Source: Plantago ovata (lineage: Eukaryota; Streptophyta; Magnoliopsida; Lamiales; Plantaginaceae). Taken from it: 64,000 nt of DNA. Shown here piece after piece: positions 10,601-20,432 of the stretch. Positions within the stretch are counted from its first letter, which is position 1; each line of letters begins with the position of its first letter. A program made the position numbers and the translations under genes. The stretch spans positions 83,190,753 to 83,254,752 of the forward strand of contig CM051456.1 of assembly GCA_028274465.1 (NCBI GenBank), given 5' to 3'. A model generated the notes under the pieces. The model saw nothing but the letters and a program-made list of their open reading frames with translations, ran no database searches and was not told where the DNA came from.

Positions 10601-12068
10601 GATGCGGTGGGTACTTCTTCTCCAAGAGTTCAAGGTGGAATTAATCGATAAAAGTGGCAAGGAAAATTTAGTGGCGGACCACTTGTCCCGGTTGCCAAAC
10701 ATTCCACAAGATGACACACCCGTCCCAGATGATTTGCGCGATGATCAGTTGATGCGCATAGAGTTGGAACCATGGTACGCCGACATCGTTAACTTCTTAG
10801 CCACAAATGTGATGCCAACCCATCTCTCAGGACCTGAACGGCGTTCACTTGTGAAGAATTGTCGCCATTACATATGGGATGATCCGTACTTGTTCCGCAA
10901 GGGAGGAGATGAAGTGTTGCGGAGGTGTGTACCCGAGAAAGAGCAATTATCGATACTAAGATTCTGCCATGAGTTAGAATGTGGAGGGCATTATAGTGGC
11001 CAAAAAACTGCTCGCAAGGTGCTTCAATCCGGGTTCTTTTGGCCCAGCTTGTATGAAGATGCGCGCTCATTTGTGGCGCAATGTGACTCATGCCAACGGA
11101 GTGGCAACATTGGCAAGCAACAAGAGATGCCCCAGCAAGGTAACTTAGTTGTTGAGCCTTTTGATGTTTGGGGTATAGATTTTATGGGACCATTCCCTAA
11201 GAGTAATGGGTACGAATATATCTTGGTTGCGGTCGACTATGTCACCAAATGGGTAGAGGCTGTTCCCACCCGGACTAATGATGCCAAGGTTGTACTCTCT
11301 TTTCTTCGTGATGTGATCTTCAATAGGTTTGGGACCCCGAGGTCCATTATCAGCGATGGGGGAACTCACTTTGTGAACAAGGTCTTCGCTAATCTCATGA
11401 CGAAGTACGGGGTCACACATTTCGTTGCTACTCCATATCATCCTCAAACATCTGGCCAAGTACAAGTGAGCAATCGGCAAATCAAGAAAATCTTGGAGCG
11501 GGTAGTCAAACCCTCGAGAAAGGATTGGTCCACCAAGTTGCCGGATGCATTATGGGCATATAGGACCTCGTTCAAAACGGTGATTGGTACCACTCCCTAC
11601 CGGCTGGTGTACGGGAAAGCTTGCCATCTACCCGTTGAGTTGGAGCATAGAGCACTTTGGGCCATCAAGCGATTGAACCTTGATATGGAGAAAGCCGGTG
11701 AAGAAAGACTTTTGCAACTCACCGAGCTAGATGAGCTAAGATTGAAGGCCTTCGAGAGTGGTAAGATATACAAGGAACGGGCAAAGAGGTATCATGATAG
11801 AGGCATCATTCGCAAGGATTTAATCCCAGGACAAAAGGCACTCCTCTTCAACTCTCGGTTGCGACTTTTTCCCGGAAAACTCCGTTCTAGATGGGACGGA
11901 CCATTTGAAATTGTCCGAGTGGCACCCCATGGTGCTTTGGAACTCTTGGACAACCAAACCGGCGCTACTTTCAAGGTCAATGGCCAGAGAGTTAAGCCGT
12001 ACCTAGAGCCTCTCGAGTCGACTCATGAAGTGGAGGTTGACTTGGTTGAGGTACCTTGTGTCTCTTAG
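7674..12068 (+). CDS. Athila A pol polyprotein (PR-RT-RNase H-IN)
   Basis: 1464 codons with no internal stop. Approximate residues: the first ~65 are encoded by the GC-hairpin cluster; coiled coil ~80-110; aspartic protease at 289 (LDLGAS, Leu in the usual Ser/Thr position as in other Athila); reverse transcriptase ~600-800 with CIDYRKLN and catalytic FMDDFS (~743-750); RNase H from ~890 ([14 protein letters not shown]); integrase with an HHCC zinc finger (~1096-1142). The catalytic residues are Asp1169 and Asp1228, and the third position, 35 residues on, is Gln1264 (CAA 11463-11465) instead of Glu. The true start may lie upstream in gag. The protein would copy and integrate the element, but the Gln probably disables integration. 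Confidence 0.93.
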   Translation: MKKGVPSVTCMKKIHWKSRLSAWDSQAKRLKFQERRKKKLQETGEALGKRSACALSSGPPKTWEENSDFFKNGRNLHRQEEIIEGLEADLESKEEHCESFEEELEEANILLRSGKESRPPYPLMYPSKTKSLPNNTCDTGDDEQPEKEVVEEAAPTPELVTEKDKEDEEGVAQQKEGGLHKSPNPYVPPKPHLPLPGRIKEAKKDIRDSPIYGILSKVEVNVPLLELIQNIPAYTKFFKEVRSNKKIFQKGDVAELEMVNSVHELPLKQKDPGSFIISITMGNGRSTKAMLDLGASINLMPYSIYKALGLGKIQPTSMVVQMADRSVKRPLGIVEDILVKVDRIIVPTDFVVMETADEGTSSRKEHIVLLGRPFMATTNTCLELRGKKITMEVLGDKVQIEQYKQVCDPDSEEAMIEELKFVDCYESVSCDTYSAHQVSDPLEAALTMNLEEGFVTEEVLAMTALLDNAPEIPLGEEVEESLGIDEEEGVTPPPSEPTLELKPLPSHLKYVFLGENESKPVIISSKLGKEEEAKLVEVLKINIGPIGWSIGDIKGISPVQCTHKIALEEDAKPVRQPQRRLNPTMQEVVKKEVLKLLDAKMIYPAPDSRWVSPVHVVPKKSGITVEANDKGELVPVRKTTGWRMCIDYRKLNSATKKDHFPLPFIDDMLNRLAGQEFYCFLDGLSGFYQIPIAPEDQEKTTFTCPFGIFAYRRMPFGLCNAPATFQRCMLSVFSDMVNKFVEVFMDDFSVYGDSFDDCLDKLDRVLRRCIECNLTLSWEKSHYMVKEGIVLGHAISKRGIEVDKGKLEIIEKLPPPTCVRELQSFLGHVGLHRRFINDFSKIAKYLSNLLAKDVPFEFTQECLDAFHTLKEKLLTAPIVVSPDWEIPFEIMCDASDYAMGVVLGQKVDNHFRVIYYASKTLDAAQINYTTTEKEFLAVIFALSKFRSYITGYKVFVHTDHAALKHLIAKRETKPRLMRWVLLLQEFKVELIDKSGKENLVADHLSRLPNIPQDDTPVPDDLRDDQLMRIELEPWYADIVNFLATNVMPTHLSGPERRSLVKNCRHYIWDDPYLFRKGGDEVLRRCVPEKEQLSILRFCHELECGGHYSGQKTARKVLQSGFFWPSLYEDARSFVAQCDSCQRSGNIGKQQEMPQQGNLVVEPFDVWGIDFMGPFPKSNGYEYILVAVDYVTKWVEAVPTRTNDAKVVLSFLRDVIFNRFGTPRSIISDGGTHFVNKVFANLMTKYGVTHFVATPYHPQTSGQVQVSNRQIKKILERVVKPSRKDWSTKLPDALWAYRTSFKTVIGTTPYRLVYGKACHLPVELEHRALWAIKRLNLDMEKAGEERLLQLTELDELRLKAFESGKIYKERAKRYHDRGIIRKDLIPGQKALLFNSRLRLFPGKLRSRWDGPFEIVRVAPHGALELLDNQTGATFKVNGQRVKPYLEPLESTHEVEVDLVEVPCVS
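7748..7855 (+). repeat. GC-rich hairpin cluster across the gag-pol overlap
   Basis: Same motif class as in the LTR, here with variants TCAAGCG-AAG-CGCTTGA (7748-7764), GCAAGCG-CTC-CGCCTGC (7816-7832) and a GTC-loop copy following. The outer pair has changed from C-G to T-A on both sides at 7748/7764, which keeps the stem. The cluster lies exactly where gag and pol frames overlap and adds odd repeated Ala/Arg/Leu-rich peptide in both frames. Confidence 0.75.
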
Positions 12069-13971
12069 TTCATTTCTTTAGTTTCTTGCATTCTCTTTAT
12101 TTGCTTTTGTAGTTGTGGCCTGTGTGCCTTTTGTCGTGATTAGTCTAGTTTAGTTTTTGTCTTGGTGCCTTAGATGATTAAGAGAGGAAAAATATCGAAA
12201 ATATGGAAACAGGTCCAAGCGAAGCGCCTGGAAGGGCCAAGCGGTCCGCTTCAAATTCCAGGAAGTTTTGCAACTTCCTGGAAATTCAAGCGGAGCGCCT
12301 GGAGACTCCCAAGCGCTCCGCTTGGACCCTGAACCCGGATTTTCCTCATTTTTCCACTCTTCTCACCTTTGCGCACCCGTTTTCACTTGTTTCTTGAGTC
12401 TTTTCAGGTACTACTCATATATAGGAGATTGGACACGAACCTTTATCTCAGGGAAGTGTACTCTCAATCGAATTTTTCCTTTTCTTTCAACTTTTCTTTG
12501 CTCAAGGACGAGCAAAAGTTTAGGTTTGGGGAGGGGGTATTGGATTTTCAGTACTATATGCTTGTGTGGTTCGTGCATGCCTGATTTTACCCAAGTTCAT
12601 GTGATTTGTCGTGTTTTTTCAAATTTTTGCATGCATATCATCCCTAGATTAGTTGTTGCACATTGTTGTGTGTGGAGTTTATTGCCAAGTCTTTTGAACT
12701 TTTTTATTGAGTAGACTAAGTGTTTATGACCATTGATCATATGTTGCATCACTTTGCAAGTAGTTTGAGGCTTGTCTCGCTTGGTTTGCACATTCGCTTG
12801 TGCACTAGTTAAGCTTAGTAGTCTCGACATCACCTTGATTGGTGTTTCTTCTACTGCGGTTCACGATGGCCTTATGAAATGATGCATGTTAGAGTGTATG
12901 GTTGTAACCCGTGTAATTATGTACGTAAGAGGCGACAAGTTCTTCACCTCGATTCGAGATTGCCAAATGCCTAGGAAGAAGGTAGTGTGAGGTGTGCGAT
13001 TCCTTGTATTAAACCTATTCTATCGAATAGGTTTGGGGAGGGGGTTGCTTCGTTGATCTTGTCTTTCGTCTTTGAGTCGTTGTAAAGTTTCCTTTTTCTT
13101 TTTCTTTTTGTTTTGTGTCCCAACCTATTCTTTCGAATAGGTTTGGGGAGGTGTCTTTCTAAAGAGTCTTTCCTTTTTCCTTTTCGTCTTTGTGCTCAAA
13201 CCTATTCTCTCGAATAGGTTTGGGGAGGTGTTTTTGTCACATAGTACTGCTGGTTGCCCCTATAAAAAAAAGAAAGAGAAAAAAGAAAAGAAAACAAAGA
13301 GAAAAAAGAAAAGAAGAAAAAAAAGGGGAACAAAGAAAATAAAGAATAAGACCCTAAAGCCAAAGAAGGGTCGTTGCAAACCAAAAGCAGTCTAGTAAAG
13401 TGTCAAGTGTCATGTAAATATTTTGTTCTTGTGAAGTTATCGAGTTGTAAATCCTATCTTTTGTTTCGTGTCGCCTTCGTCCAAGGCCTGTTCTTGACCA
13501 CCCTCGTCTTGCTATTCAAGAAGTGGTTGAAAGAGACTCATTCTTGAGAGTCTGGGTAGAATAGGGGAGTGTTATCTTTCTAAGGGAACCCTCCTTCATT
13601 TGATGAGAGCCAGTATTGGTTCGCCCTCTCTTGAGGAAAAGTCTCACTTGGTGAACAAAAGTAAGTCCTCGGTTTCATAGGCACGGGGCAATTGTAGTAT
13701 GATAACATGCATCATTGTGTCGTCACTGACTAGGTCCAGGTAGAAGATGTTACGAGAGACTCCTTTGTTTAACTAAGTGCACATGAGAATATGTATATTC
13801 GCAATCGAGGCATTCTTCAACCTATTTGCATGTCATGCTCATTTGGTCTTGTTCATAAGCATTTGGTAGATTCAATAGATTAGTTCACTTTACTTGGCAT
13901 GAGACTCCTTTTGTGTTGCATTTAGGTTAGTTTGTTGCTTGAGGACAAGCAAAGGTTTGGTTTGGGGAGTT
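12069..13971 (+). other. Long 3' UTR of Athila A with polypurine tract
   Basis: 1.9 kb without a credible gene. It contains a third GC-hairpin cluster (12214-12334), a G-rich TTTGGGGAGG copy at about 12527, three AACCTATTC hairpins (13012-13220), an A/G-only-like tract (13264-13331) and the polypurine tract GGTTTGGTTTGGGGAGTT (about 13954-13971). From about 12650 to the end it matches the entire interior of element D, and in antisense that of F, even though F has a different LTR. That conservation suggests cis-acting functions. Confidence 0.8.
13012..13220 (+). repeat. Three identical-stem hairpins followed by TTTGGGGAGG
   Basis: Stem AACCTATTC / GAATAGGTT (9 bp, perfect) occurs at 13012-13033, 13122-13143 and 13199-13220, with 4-nt loops TATC, TTTC and TCTC. 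Each is followed at once by TGGGGAGG. D has the same trio (60971, 61080, 61158). F has two in antisense (38654-38675, 38752-38773) with loops AAAA and GTTA. Stems are constant in all eight copies; only loops vary. Confidence 0.88.
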
Positions 13972-15364
13972 TGATGAACGTATTTTTGACGCGTTCATCT
14001 TGTCTTTTTCACCTTCTTTTGCTATCTTTTAGCCTTGTTTTTTGGTTAGTTTTGTAGAATTGTGTCACGTTTTGTGTTTTCTGCATTTTCAGGCACTTAG
14101 GTACGAAACGGTGTTTTTGGAGCTAAAAACGAGCCTTTTTGATATAAAAGAAGTTCCCCAATCTCCGTGGCTTGTTCGTAAGTGTTTAAGCTTCCATAAG
14201 CATCGAGAAGGATGAGTCCAAGGCACCCGAGGGCCATGCGAGGGCAAAAAGATTGAGTTTGAAGACAAAAATCTGACCAGGAGCCAAGCTAAGCGCCTGG
14301 AATAGTGAAGCGCTTCGCTTCAATTTCCAGGAGCTTTGGCACAGAAGCCAAGCAAAGCGCTTGGAGTGCCCGAAGCGCTTCGCTTGCCAAGCGCTCCGCT
14401 TGGCCTCTCCAAGCGGTCCGCTTGGCAGCGGTTACGTTTTCGGATTTTCCTTCTTAGATCTGATCTTTGATCATTTTTTGAATATCTTTGGAACTGTAAC
14501 TTCGTTTTGGAGAGCTCCTAAGCCCCAAAACTCAGAGAATATTCAGATTACTTTGTATTTTAGCTTGGGATTCAAGGTTTTGATTGAGGATTCATCCTTC
14601 GTAATCATCTACGGAGAGGTTTTCTTTGCTTTCCACCGATTAGTGACAGCTTTGGTGGTAACTTGTATCACTCTCTTGTCTTGTAGTTTGATACGATGAA
14701 TTCCAATTATTATTCATATGAATTGATGTCTATGTTGATGAATATGAGTAGCTAAATCTTTTGTGTTGGTGGTAGAATGTAGAATATGCATGCTATGGGT
14801 TATGTTTATGCTTACATGAGATTGTGATTCAATCTTGCTGCAAATCCCTTCATATGATTCTTAGTTGCCTATAAAATATATTCGAATTGAGTATAGTGAC
14901 AAACTCTTGGTCAATGAAAGCTATAGGATTGTATGTTAGAGATTTGCAGCATGCTAGATAAATGGTGTTGGTGACAAGCACCTCTAAATTATTGATAGTG
15001 ATCTTTCATGATGTGTGTCTTAAATTTGCCTAGACAAGTTGCTTAGCAGACTTGATCGAAGGTTCTACGCACTGAACTTGTGAGCATATACGTAACCCAT
15101 GCATGTGTATTTGATTTCTACCACCAACCGTTTTCCAATCTTGTTTACATAAATCTGATTTCTCGCTGCTATTGTTCAAAGGAAACGATTCTATCAACTT
15201 TGAATTCGTTGACTGAAATTGCTTGCAAAAACCCCAAGCAAAGCCACGTTAGGTCCCGAGAGAACGACACTCGGGGACAACTTGCCATTGCACTCTAGTT
15301 TGTGTAGTGATAAGTGTTCTTAGGCTTTTAAAACAAATTTAATTGGTGAAAAACGACATCATCA
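13972..15364 (+). repeat. 3' LTR of Athila A
   Basis: 1393 bp, starts TGATGAACG directly after the polypurine tract and ends CATCATCA before the CATGG duplication. It is the partner of 5134-6537, with a 12-bp deletion and scattered substitutions. The GC-hairpin cluster is at about 14304-14422. Confidence 0.93.
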
Positions 15365-15369
15365 CATGG

Positions 15370-15882
15370 TTATGGCATAAACGAACAAGTCACCTAAACT
15401 TCAAGACGCTGAATAAGCTGTCTAAAAAGGCACTTGTATTTGGATTACCTAAGGTTACTTTTAAGAAGGATGGTGTTTTCAATGCATGTCAGTAAGGAAA
15501 GCAAACCAAAACTTCTTTCAAGAACAAGGCAGTATAGTCAACTACAAAACCTTTACAACTCTTGCACATGGACTTGTTTGAATCTTCGTCAACAAGCTAT
15601 GCTGGCCAGAAGTATGGTCTGGTGGTGGTAGATGACTATTCAAGATTCACTTGGGTAGTATTTATCAAACACATGTCTGAAACAAGGACTGAAATACCTT
15701 ACATGCTGAACAAGCTCGAAGTCATGAAAAATGACAAGGTAAAAGTCATAAGAACAGACCATGGTACTGAGTTTGTAAACCAGTACATAACTGAGTATTG
15801 CACTTCAAAAGGCATACAACATCAGTTATGCTCAGTAAGGACACCTCAACAAAATGGTGTTGCTGAAAGGAAGAATCGTACC
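15370..15882 (+). pseudogene. E2 integrase (pre-integrase zinc region and catalytic core)
   Basis: Continuation of the E2 pol after Athila A. The LWHKRTSHLN block marks the gag-pre-integrase zinc finger. One expected Cys is changed (TTC near 15478 where E3 has TGC) and a stop follows. The catalytic core keeps Asp (MDLFES), Asp (RTDHGTEF) and Glu (NGVAER) of the DDE triad in one open piece (15562 onward). It is broken at 15882 by the 212-bp LTR and continues at 16100. Confidence 0.8.
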
Positions 15883-16094
15883 TGTAACGACCCGACCAAT
15901 CCGGCCGGCATGGTTACTCCTGGACGGACCCACACACGTCCCCACAGTATGATATTTTCCGCTTTGGGCCTGAGCCTGCACGGATTTGCTTTTGAAATCA
16001 CCCAAAAGGCCTCATACCATGTGAGAGTGGTGGTCTAACATATATACCCTTTACTCCACTCACTCTTAAGTGATGTGGGATGCGGGGCATTACA
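15883..16094 (+). repeat. TRIM-like solo LTR, 212 bp
   Basis: Starts TGTAACG, ends CATTACA, with 5-bp target duplication GTACC on both sides (15878-15882, 16095-16099). Comparison with E3 shows it interrupts the integrase codons. It has no internal domain or coding capacity. Size and TGT..ACA ends fit a solo LTR of a terminal-repeat-in-miniature element. Orientation is inferred from the TG..CA convention only, which is symmetric, so the strand is uncertain. Confidence 0.8.
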
Positions 16095-16161
16095 GTACCC
16101 TTAAGGAAGCAGCTAGAACAATGCTTGTTGACACTGAAATAACACTACAAAAAATCAGAAT

Positions 16162-16402
16162 TTTACCGACGGATAAAACGACGGATTTTATCCGTCGGTA
16201 AATAGCGACGGATCGGGATTCGTTAGCGACGGATGACGGATAACGAGCAAAGTTGACCACTTTGTTCGTTATCCGTCGCTAAAAGGTTCTGATCCGTCGG
16301 TATTTATCGACGGATAACTTATCCGTCGCTATATATCAAAACTAAATCAAAAAAAAAAAAAAAATTAAGCTTACCGACGGATACGCTTATCCGTCGGTAA
16401 GC
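16162..16402 (+). repeat. Left subterminal repeat array of the CACTA element
   Basis: About eleven copies of CGACGGAT or ATCCGTCG in both orientations. The first pair makes a palindrome with 17-bp perfect arms (16162-16178 and 16186-16202) around a 7-nt centre. In En/Spm, subterminal repeats bind the TnpA protein; by analogy these are the likely binding sites for the protein encoded inside. Confidence 0.85.
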
Positions 16403-17234
16403 TCTAAATTTATGACCGGCGGAGATGCAGAAACGCCATTGTTTCTTCTTCTCCTTACTTCTTCTTCTCGTTTTTCTCTCTTCTCATCTCCCTTTCTATT
16501 TCAAAACTCCACCATTTTCATCCATTTTGGTAGCAAATTGAAGCTTATTGCACAAGGAACAAGGAACAACCTTCAATTCGAAGTTTTTTTGGTCAATTTG
16601 TGCAAAATCAAAGGTATGAATTCTAACCCTTTTTTGATTTTTAATTTGGGAATTATCCAATTGTTGATTAAATTGTCAAATGTATGTTACATAGTAGTTG
16701 ATACAAGTATATTTTGCTTAAATGTGTAGTTGATTGTTGTTAAAATTGAGTAATGAATCGATTTTGTGAAAATGTATGTTAGTATTAAGTAGATATTAGT
16801 TGTTATAGTTGAATGTTAGTTTTGGATTATGTTAATTTGGGTTTGTTAATTAAAATCGAGACTTAGATCAATTTAGGGCTTTTTTTAGTATTGTATTTAA
16901 TCGAATTTAATTAATGTTCCATAACTAGGTTATGTACTTATATAAGGTTAATTTTGTAGTTGAATACGATAAAATAGAGTAATTTATGGAAATCGAGACT
17001 TGTAGCTGAATTTGGGGGTTTTGAAATAAAGTGAAAATGGGTTCGAGATGATGATATGATGATGATGTTAGGTTAGAGTTGGAGGAACCTTTAATTGGTA
17101 ATTAATAAATTATGTTGCTATGTCATTTATATGTATATTCCCTTGTGTGTGCATTTACGTTAATTGATAATGCTTTATATTGTACGTGCATATTTCATAT
17201 CATCATACTAACCTTGATATTGTTTTATTTGCAG

Positions 17235-19165
17235 ATGCCGAAACCTAGGTGCAACTACATTCCACCCGAGTTACGAGTTCCTGGAGCCCCAGGGTACGAG
17301 CAGGGTGTAGTTCCACCCATCATTGGATTATCGGAGGGGAGTAGCTCCTCATCGTCAACTAGGAAGAAGAAGGCTAAGTTTGACCCATTTGCGAACCTAC
17401 CTGCTGATGGTTGTCCATACGAGACGCCGACCCTGGGTGCCATGTATAAGGGGAAGCCTGTTCTGTTCCCTAACGGGAAAGCTGCGTAAGTACACTTTTC
17501 TGTTGTTTAGTTTATTGTTTAACTTGTGACATATTACGTATACTTTATTATGCTTATTCATTCTTATTTGTATTTAACAATCATAATAGGTTTTACCCTG
17601 CATCTGCCCATTCGAAGATCGGTGACATCATCAACTCCAGGTTCATCGCTCCAACACAATCTGAGGACCGTGGTGGGGAGAAGTGGTCAAGGCTGCCTGA
17701 CCATGTCATTGGCTTCTACTTCGATGAGCTGCGGGTATTGTAACAATCTTAAATGTTTAGTAAACGTTGTTTTATTTTTATTCTAAATTTACGTGAGTGG
17801 TATGTTAGCCACTATATTTGGGTGATATGTTAGTCACCATGTGTTAGTTGTTTTTTTAGGGCAATGTGAGTGGTATGTTAGCCACTATATTTGGGTGATA
17901 TGTTAGTCACCATTGTGCTTACGTTGATCTTGTTCTTGTTGTATTGATTGTTGTGTCGTTCTAAATTGGTTGTTTTGGTGGTTAGAAACACTACTACTTG
18001 CCAAACGTGCTATTGAAGGAGCTTTGGTTTGTTTTCAACACTGTTGGTGCTCGTTGTTACCGAGACAAGGTCCACGACCTTAAGGAGTCTCGAGTGAGGC
18101 CTAGATTCATCCACGAAAGCGAGTGGCCTCTGTGGTTGGCTTACTGGAAGACACAGGATGCCGAGGACCTAGCAGATCAGAACAAGAAGAATCGAGCACG
18201 GGCGGACAGAAGTAGCTCCGGTGAAGACGAGGACTATTCGAAGCACCATCTCGGCACACAGTCTCAGGCCACTCGTGACCTCAATGCAGTAAGTTAACTT
18301 GTGCTTTACTCCAGTCACTTTCAATATTCTTAAAATTTTATTGTAAACACTGACACTTATTACTTTGCAAAATGAATAGAGGCTCACTGGACAAGGATGC
18401 TTGTCGTACTTGACCATGGTGAGAAATGCCAAGTTCAAGAACGGCGAGTGGACATGCAAGAAAGCCAAGAAACTGAATGTAAGTACATAAATGAGTACTT
18501 TGAGTTACTTGTACTGTATTTCTTTTTAAAAAGTTTCTATATGTATTGTAATATATCAACTCATGTATTGCTTAACTGCTTGTAGGAGGAGGTTGAGGCT
18601 TTTTACTTGGTTAAGATGGAAGAGAAGGGTGACATACTTACGATGGAGGAAGAGAACGCTGCCTTCCTCGAGGTGAACCCTCCTAGCCCTAAGTGGTCGA
18701 TCTATGGCTTAGGGAACTTGGGACGTTCTCTTGCAGCTGAATCATTGCAGCGCTCATCCGGTTCTACCTCCAGCACAGATTCTCGAATGGCTGAGGAGAT
18801 GGCAGCACTTAGGGCCGAGAATGCTAGGATGAAGAGCATTCAGGACACACTTGTGTCTCAGGTATATTCATTTGTATGCTAATATTATGTTGATATGTCA
18901 TGTAGATGTATAACCACTTGTATGCTCATTTACATTGCTTGCATCTATCTTTCATATTCTTAACTACATCGATCATTACTTGTGTCAGGTGGAGACGCAG
19001 AATTTGGTGCTGAAGAAAATTCTGGAGAAGCATCCCATTGACATGGACCCGTTCGCAGAGGGAGCTGTGTTTCAGACCGGGGAGGGGAGCCCTGGTACGG
19101 CGGGGAGTGCGGGTTTGCAAGGCAGTTCTCATGCTCCTTCGGGTTCCAGTGGTCGTCGTCCCTAG
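17235..19165 (+). CDS. TnpA-like plant transposase (Transposase_24 type), six coding exons
   Basis: Exons 17235-17485, 17590-17734, 17986-18288, 18380-18478, 18586-18861 and 18989-19165 join in frame with GT-AG borders throughout (first intron phase 2, others phase 0). They encode 416 residues ending at TAG. A likely noncoding first exon precedes an intron ending in TTTGCAG just before the ATG. The protein has a Ser/Lys-rich N-terminus, a core with WPLWLAYW and NKKNRAR followed by HLGTQS (hallmarks of the plant En/Spm Transposase_24 family, PF03004), and a C-terminal coiled coil. It is expected to bind the subterminal repeats in the nucleus rather than cut DNA. No disabling mutation was seen. 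Confidence 0.82.
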
Positions 19166-19382
19166 ATTTCTACATTTTAGTTGGGCATTTGTAGTAAAAC
19201 TTTCACATTTACATTTGTAGTAAACGTTTTTCTATTTTGAAGAATCGAATTTTATTGAATTTTATTTTCAATTCGAATTTAATGATTTTTAATTTTTAGT
19301 ACGTAAATTTATATTATTAAACAGGTTGTTGTACAATTATCAAGAAAAGTAATAAAAAAAATTTTTAAGAAAAAAAAATATA

Positions 19383-19700
19383 CCAACGGATAACTTTATC
19401 CGTCGGTAAGTTCCGGACCGGTCATACCGACGGATAACGTTATCCGTCGGTAAACGTCACCGACGGATAAATTTATCCGTCGGTCAGACGGATAAGGGCT
19501 GGTCAACGCCCATATTCGTCAGTCCGTCGGTATTATTCGTCGCTAAATTTAGCGACGAATAAGAAACGACGGTAAAGGCTTTACCGACGGATAAAATAGC
19601 GACGGGCTGTTTATCCGTCGGTAAGTAGTTACCGATCCGTCGGTAAGACGTTACCGACGGATCGGTACCCATATACCGACGGATACCATCCGTCGGTAAA
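19383..19700 (+). repeat. Right subterminal repeat array of the CACTA element
   Basis: About fifteen copies of CGACGGAT/ATCCGTCG or close variants in alternating orientation, many pairing as ACCGACGGATAA with TTATCCGTCGGT. It mirrors the left array and ends close to the terminal inverted repeat at 19705-19719. Confidence 0.85.
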
Positions 19701-19722
19701 TAATCCGGTTCTTGTGGTGTAA

Positions 19723-20432
19723 GTGAAGCTTATTGGGTTGAAGCGATTAATACCGCCTGCTATACTCAAAATAGATGCTTGATAACTAAGGAATACAACA
19801 AAACTCCCTATGAGTTATTTGTTGGAAGACCTCCTAACATCACGCATCTAAAAGTATTTTGTTGCAAATGCTTTGTTCTTAACAATGGTAGAGAATACTT
19901 AAGAACATTTCAACCAAAGGCAGACGAAGCGATATTTCTTGGCTACTCCTTGCATAGCAAAGCTTATAGAGTTTACAACAAAACACAAAAGATCGAAGAA
20001 TCAGTGCATGTTGTATTCTATGAAAAATCACAAGGACTCCCTGCTGAAGAAGAATTATCAGAATGTATGAAGAAATTACTCATACACGAGCAAAGAACTG
20101 AATCTGATGCTAGAAATATCAAATCAGTTGAACTAAATGATGATTCTGACAATGACACTCCTCCCCTAAGTCATGACAAGATAAATATAGTACATAATAA
20201 AGAATTTCCGGCTAAAGACGCGATTGCTCCAGATGTTGCTGAAACTACGCAACTTTCTGTGTCTGCTGACGAGTTACCTCAATCCAGCAATGCTGAACAA
20301 GCAGTTGCTGATGAACCAATTTCAGCAGAGACACAACAAGATACCAGTAGTACTGAACAAGTACATGCTGAAGAGTCACATGCTGAAATGCAAACTTATC
20401 CAGATCCAAAGAGAAGAAAACATGTTAATAAG
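19723..20432 (+). pseudogene. E2 integrase C-terminus and linker to RT
   Basis: Resumes the frame left at 16142. It contains the integrase C-terminal segment with TPYELFVGRPPNITHLKVF, then an acidic linker leading toward RT. It is open over 222 codons (19779-20447, the last few from the LTR). It stops at the solo LTR junction after GTTAATAAG. The RT core expected next (by E3, about 48250 to 49310) is missing. Confidence 0.8.

Larger units (their letters stand above)
5134..15364 (+). mobile_element. Athila-like Ty3/gypsy element A, full length (10.2 kb)
   Basis: Bounded by target duplication CATGG (5129-5133 and 15365-15369), inserted in the E2 pre-integrase region. Order is LTR, tRNA-Asp primer-binding site, gag, pol (PR-RT-RNH-IN), a long 3' UTR, polypurine tract and LTR. 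RT before integrase marks Ty3/gypsy. The [10 protein letters not shown] protease and the Asp-tRNA primer are Athila traits. By eye the LTRs differ by about 17 substitutions and a 12-bp deletion in the 3' copy (near 14143), so this is a fairly young insertion. Confidence 0.93.
16143..19719 (+). mobile_element. Non-autonomous CACTA (En/Spm) transposon, 3.6 kb
   Basis: Begins CACTACAAAAAATC and ends in the complement of CACCACAAGAACC. It has the 3-bp target duplication TAA (16140-16142, 19720-19722) typical of CACTA elements. Removing it restores the E2 integrase sequence. Both subterminal regions are packed with CCGACGGAT/ATCCGTCGG words. One intact spliced gene for a TnpA-like protein (17235-19165) is present. 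The large TnpD-type catalytic transposase is absent, so it would need help in trans. Confidence 0.92.

Noticed and set aside
13192-13395. 67-codon Lys-rich frame (similar at 61151-61360) and Phe/Ser-rich frames opposite
   Set aside because: Translation of the A/G tract; a composition artefact.
16412-16729. 105-codon frame at the CACTA 5' end
   Set aside because: Runs across a probable splice donor near 16614. Better read as noncoding first exon plus intron upstream of the 17235 start.
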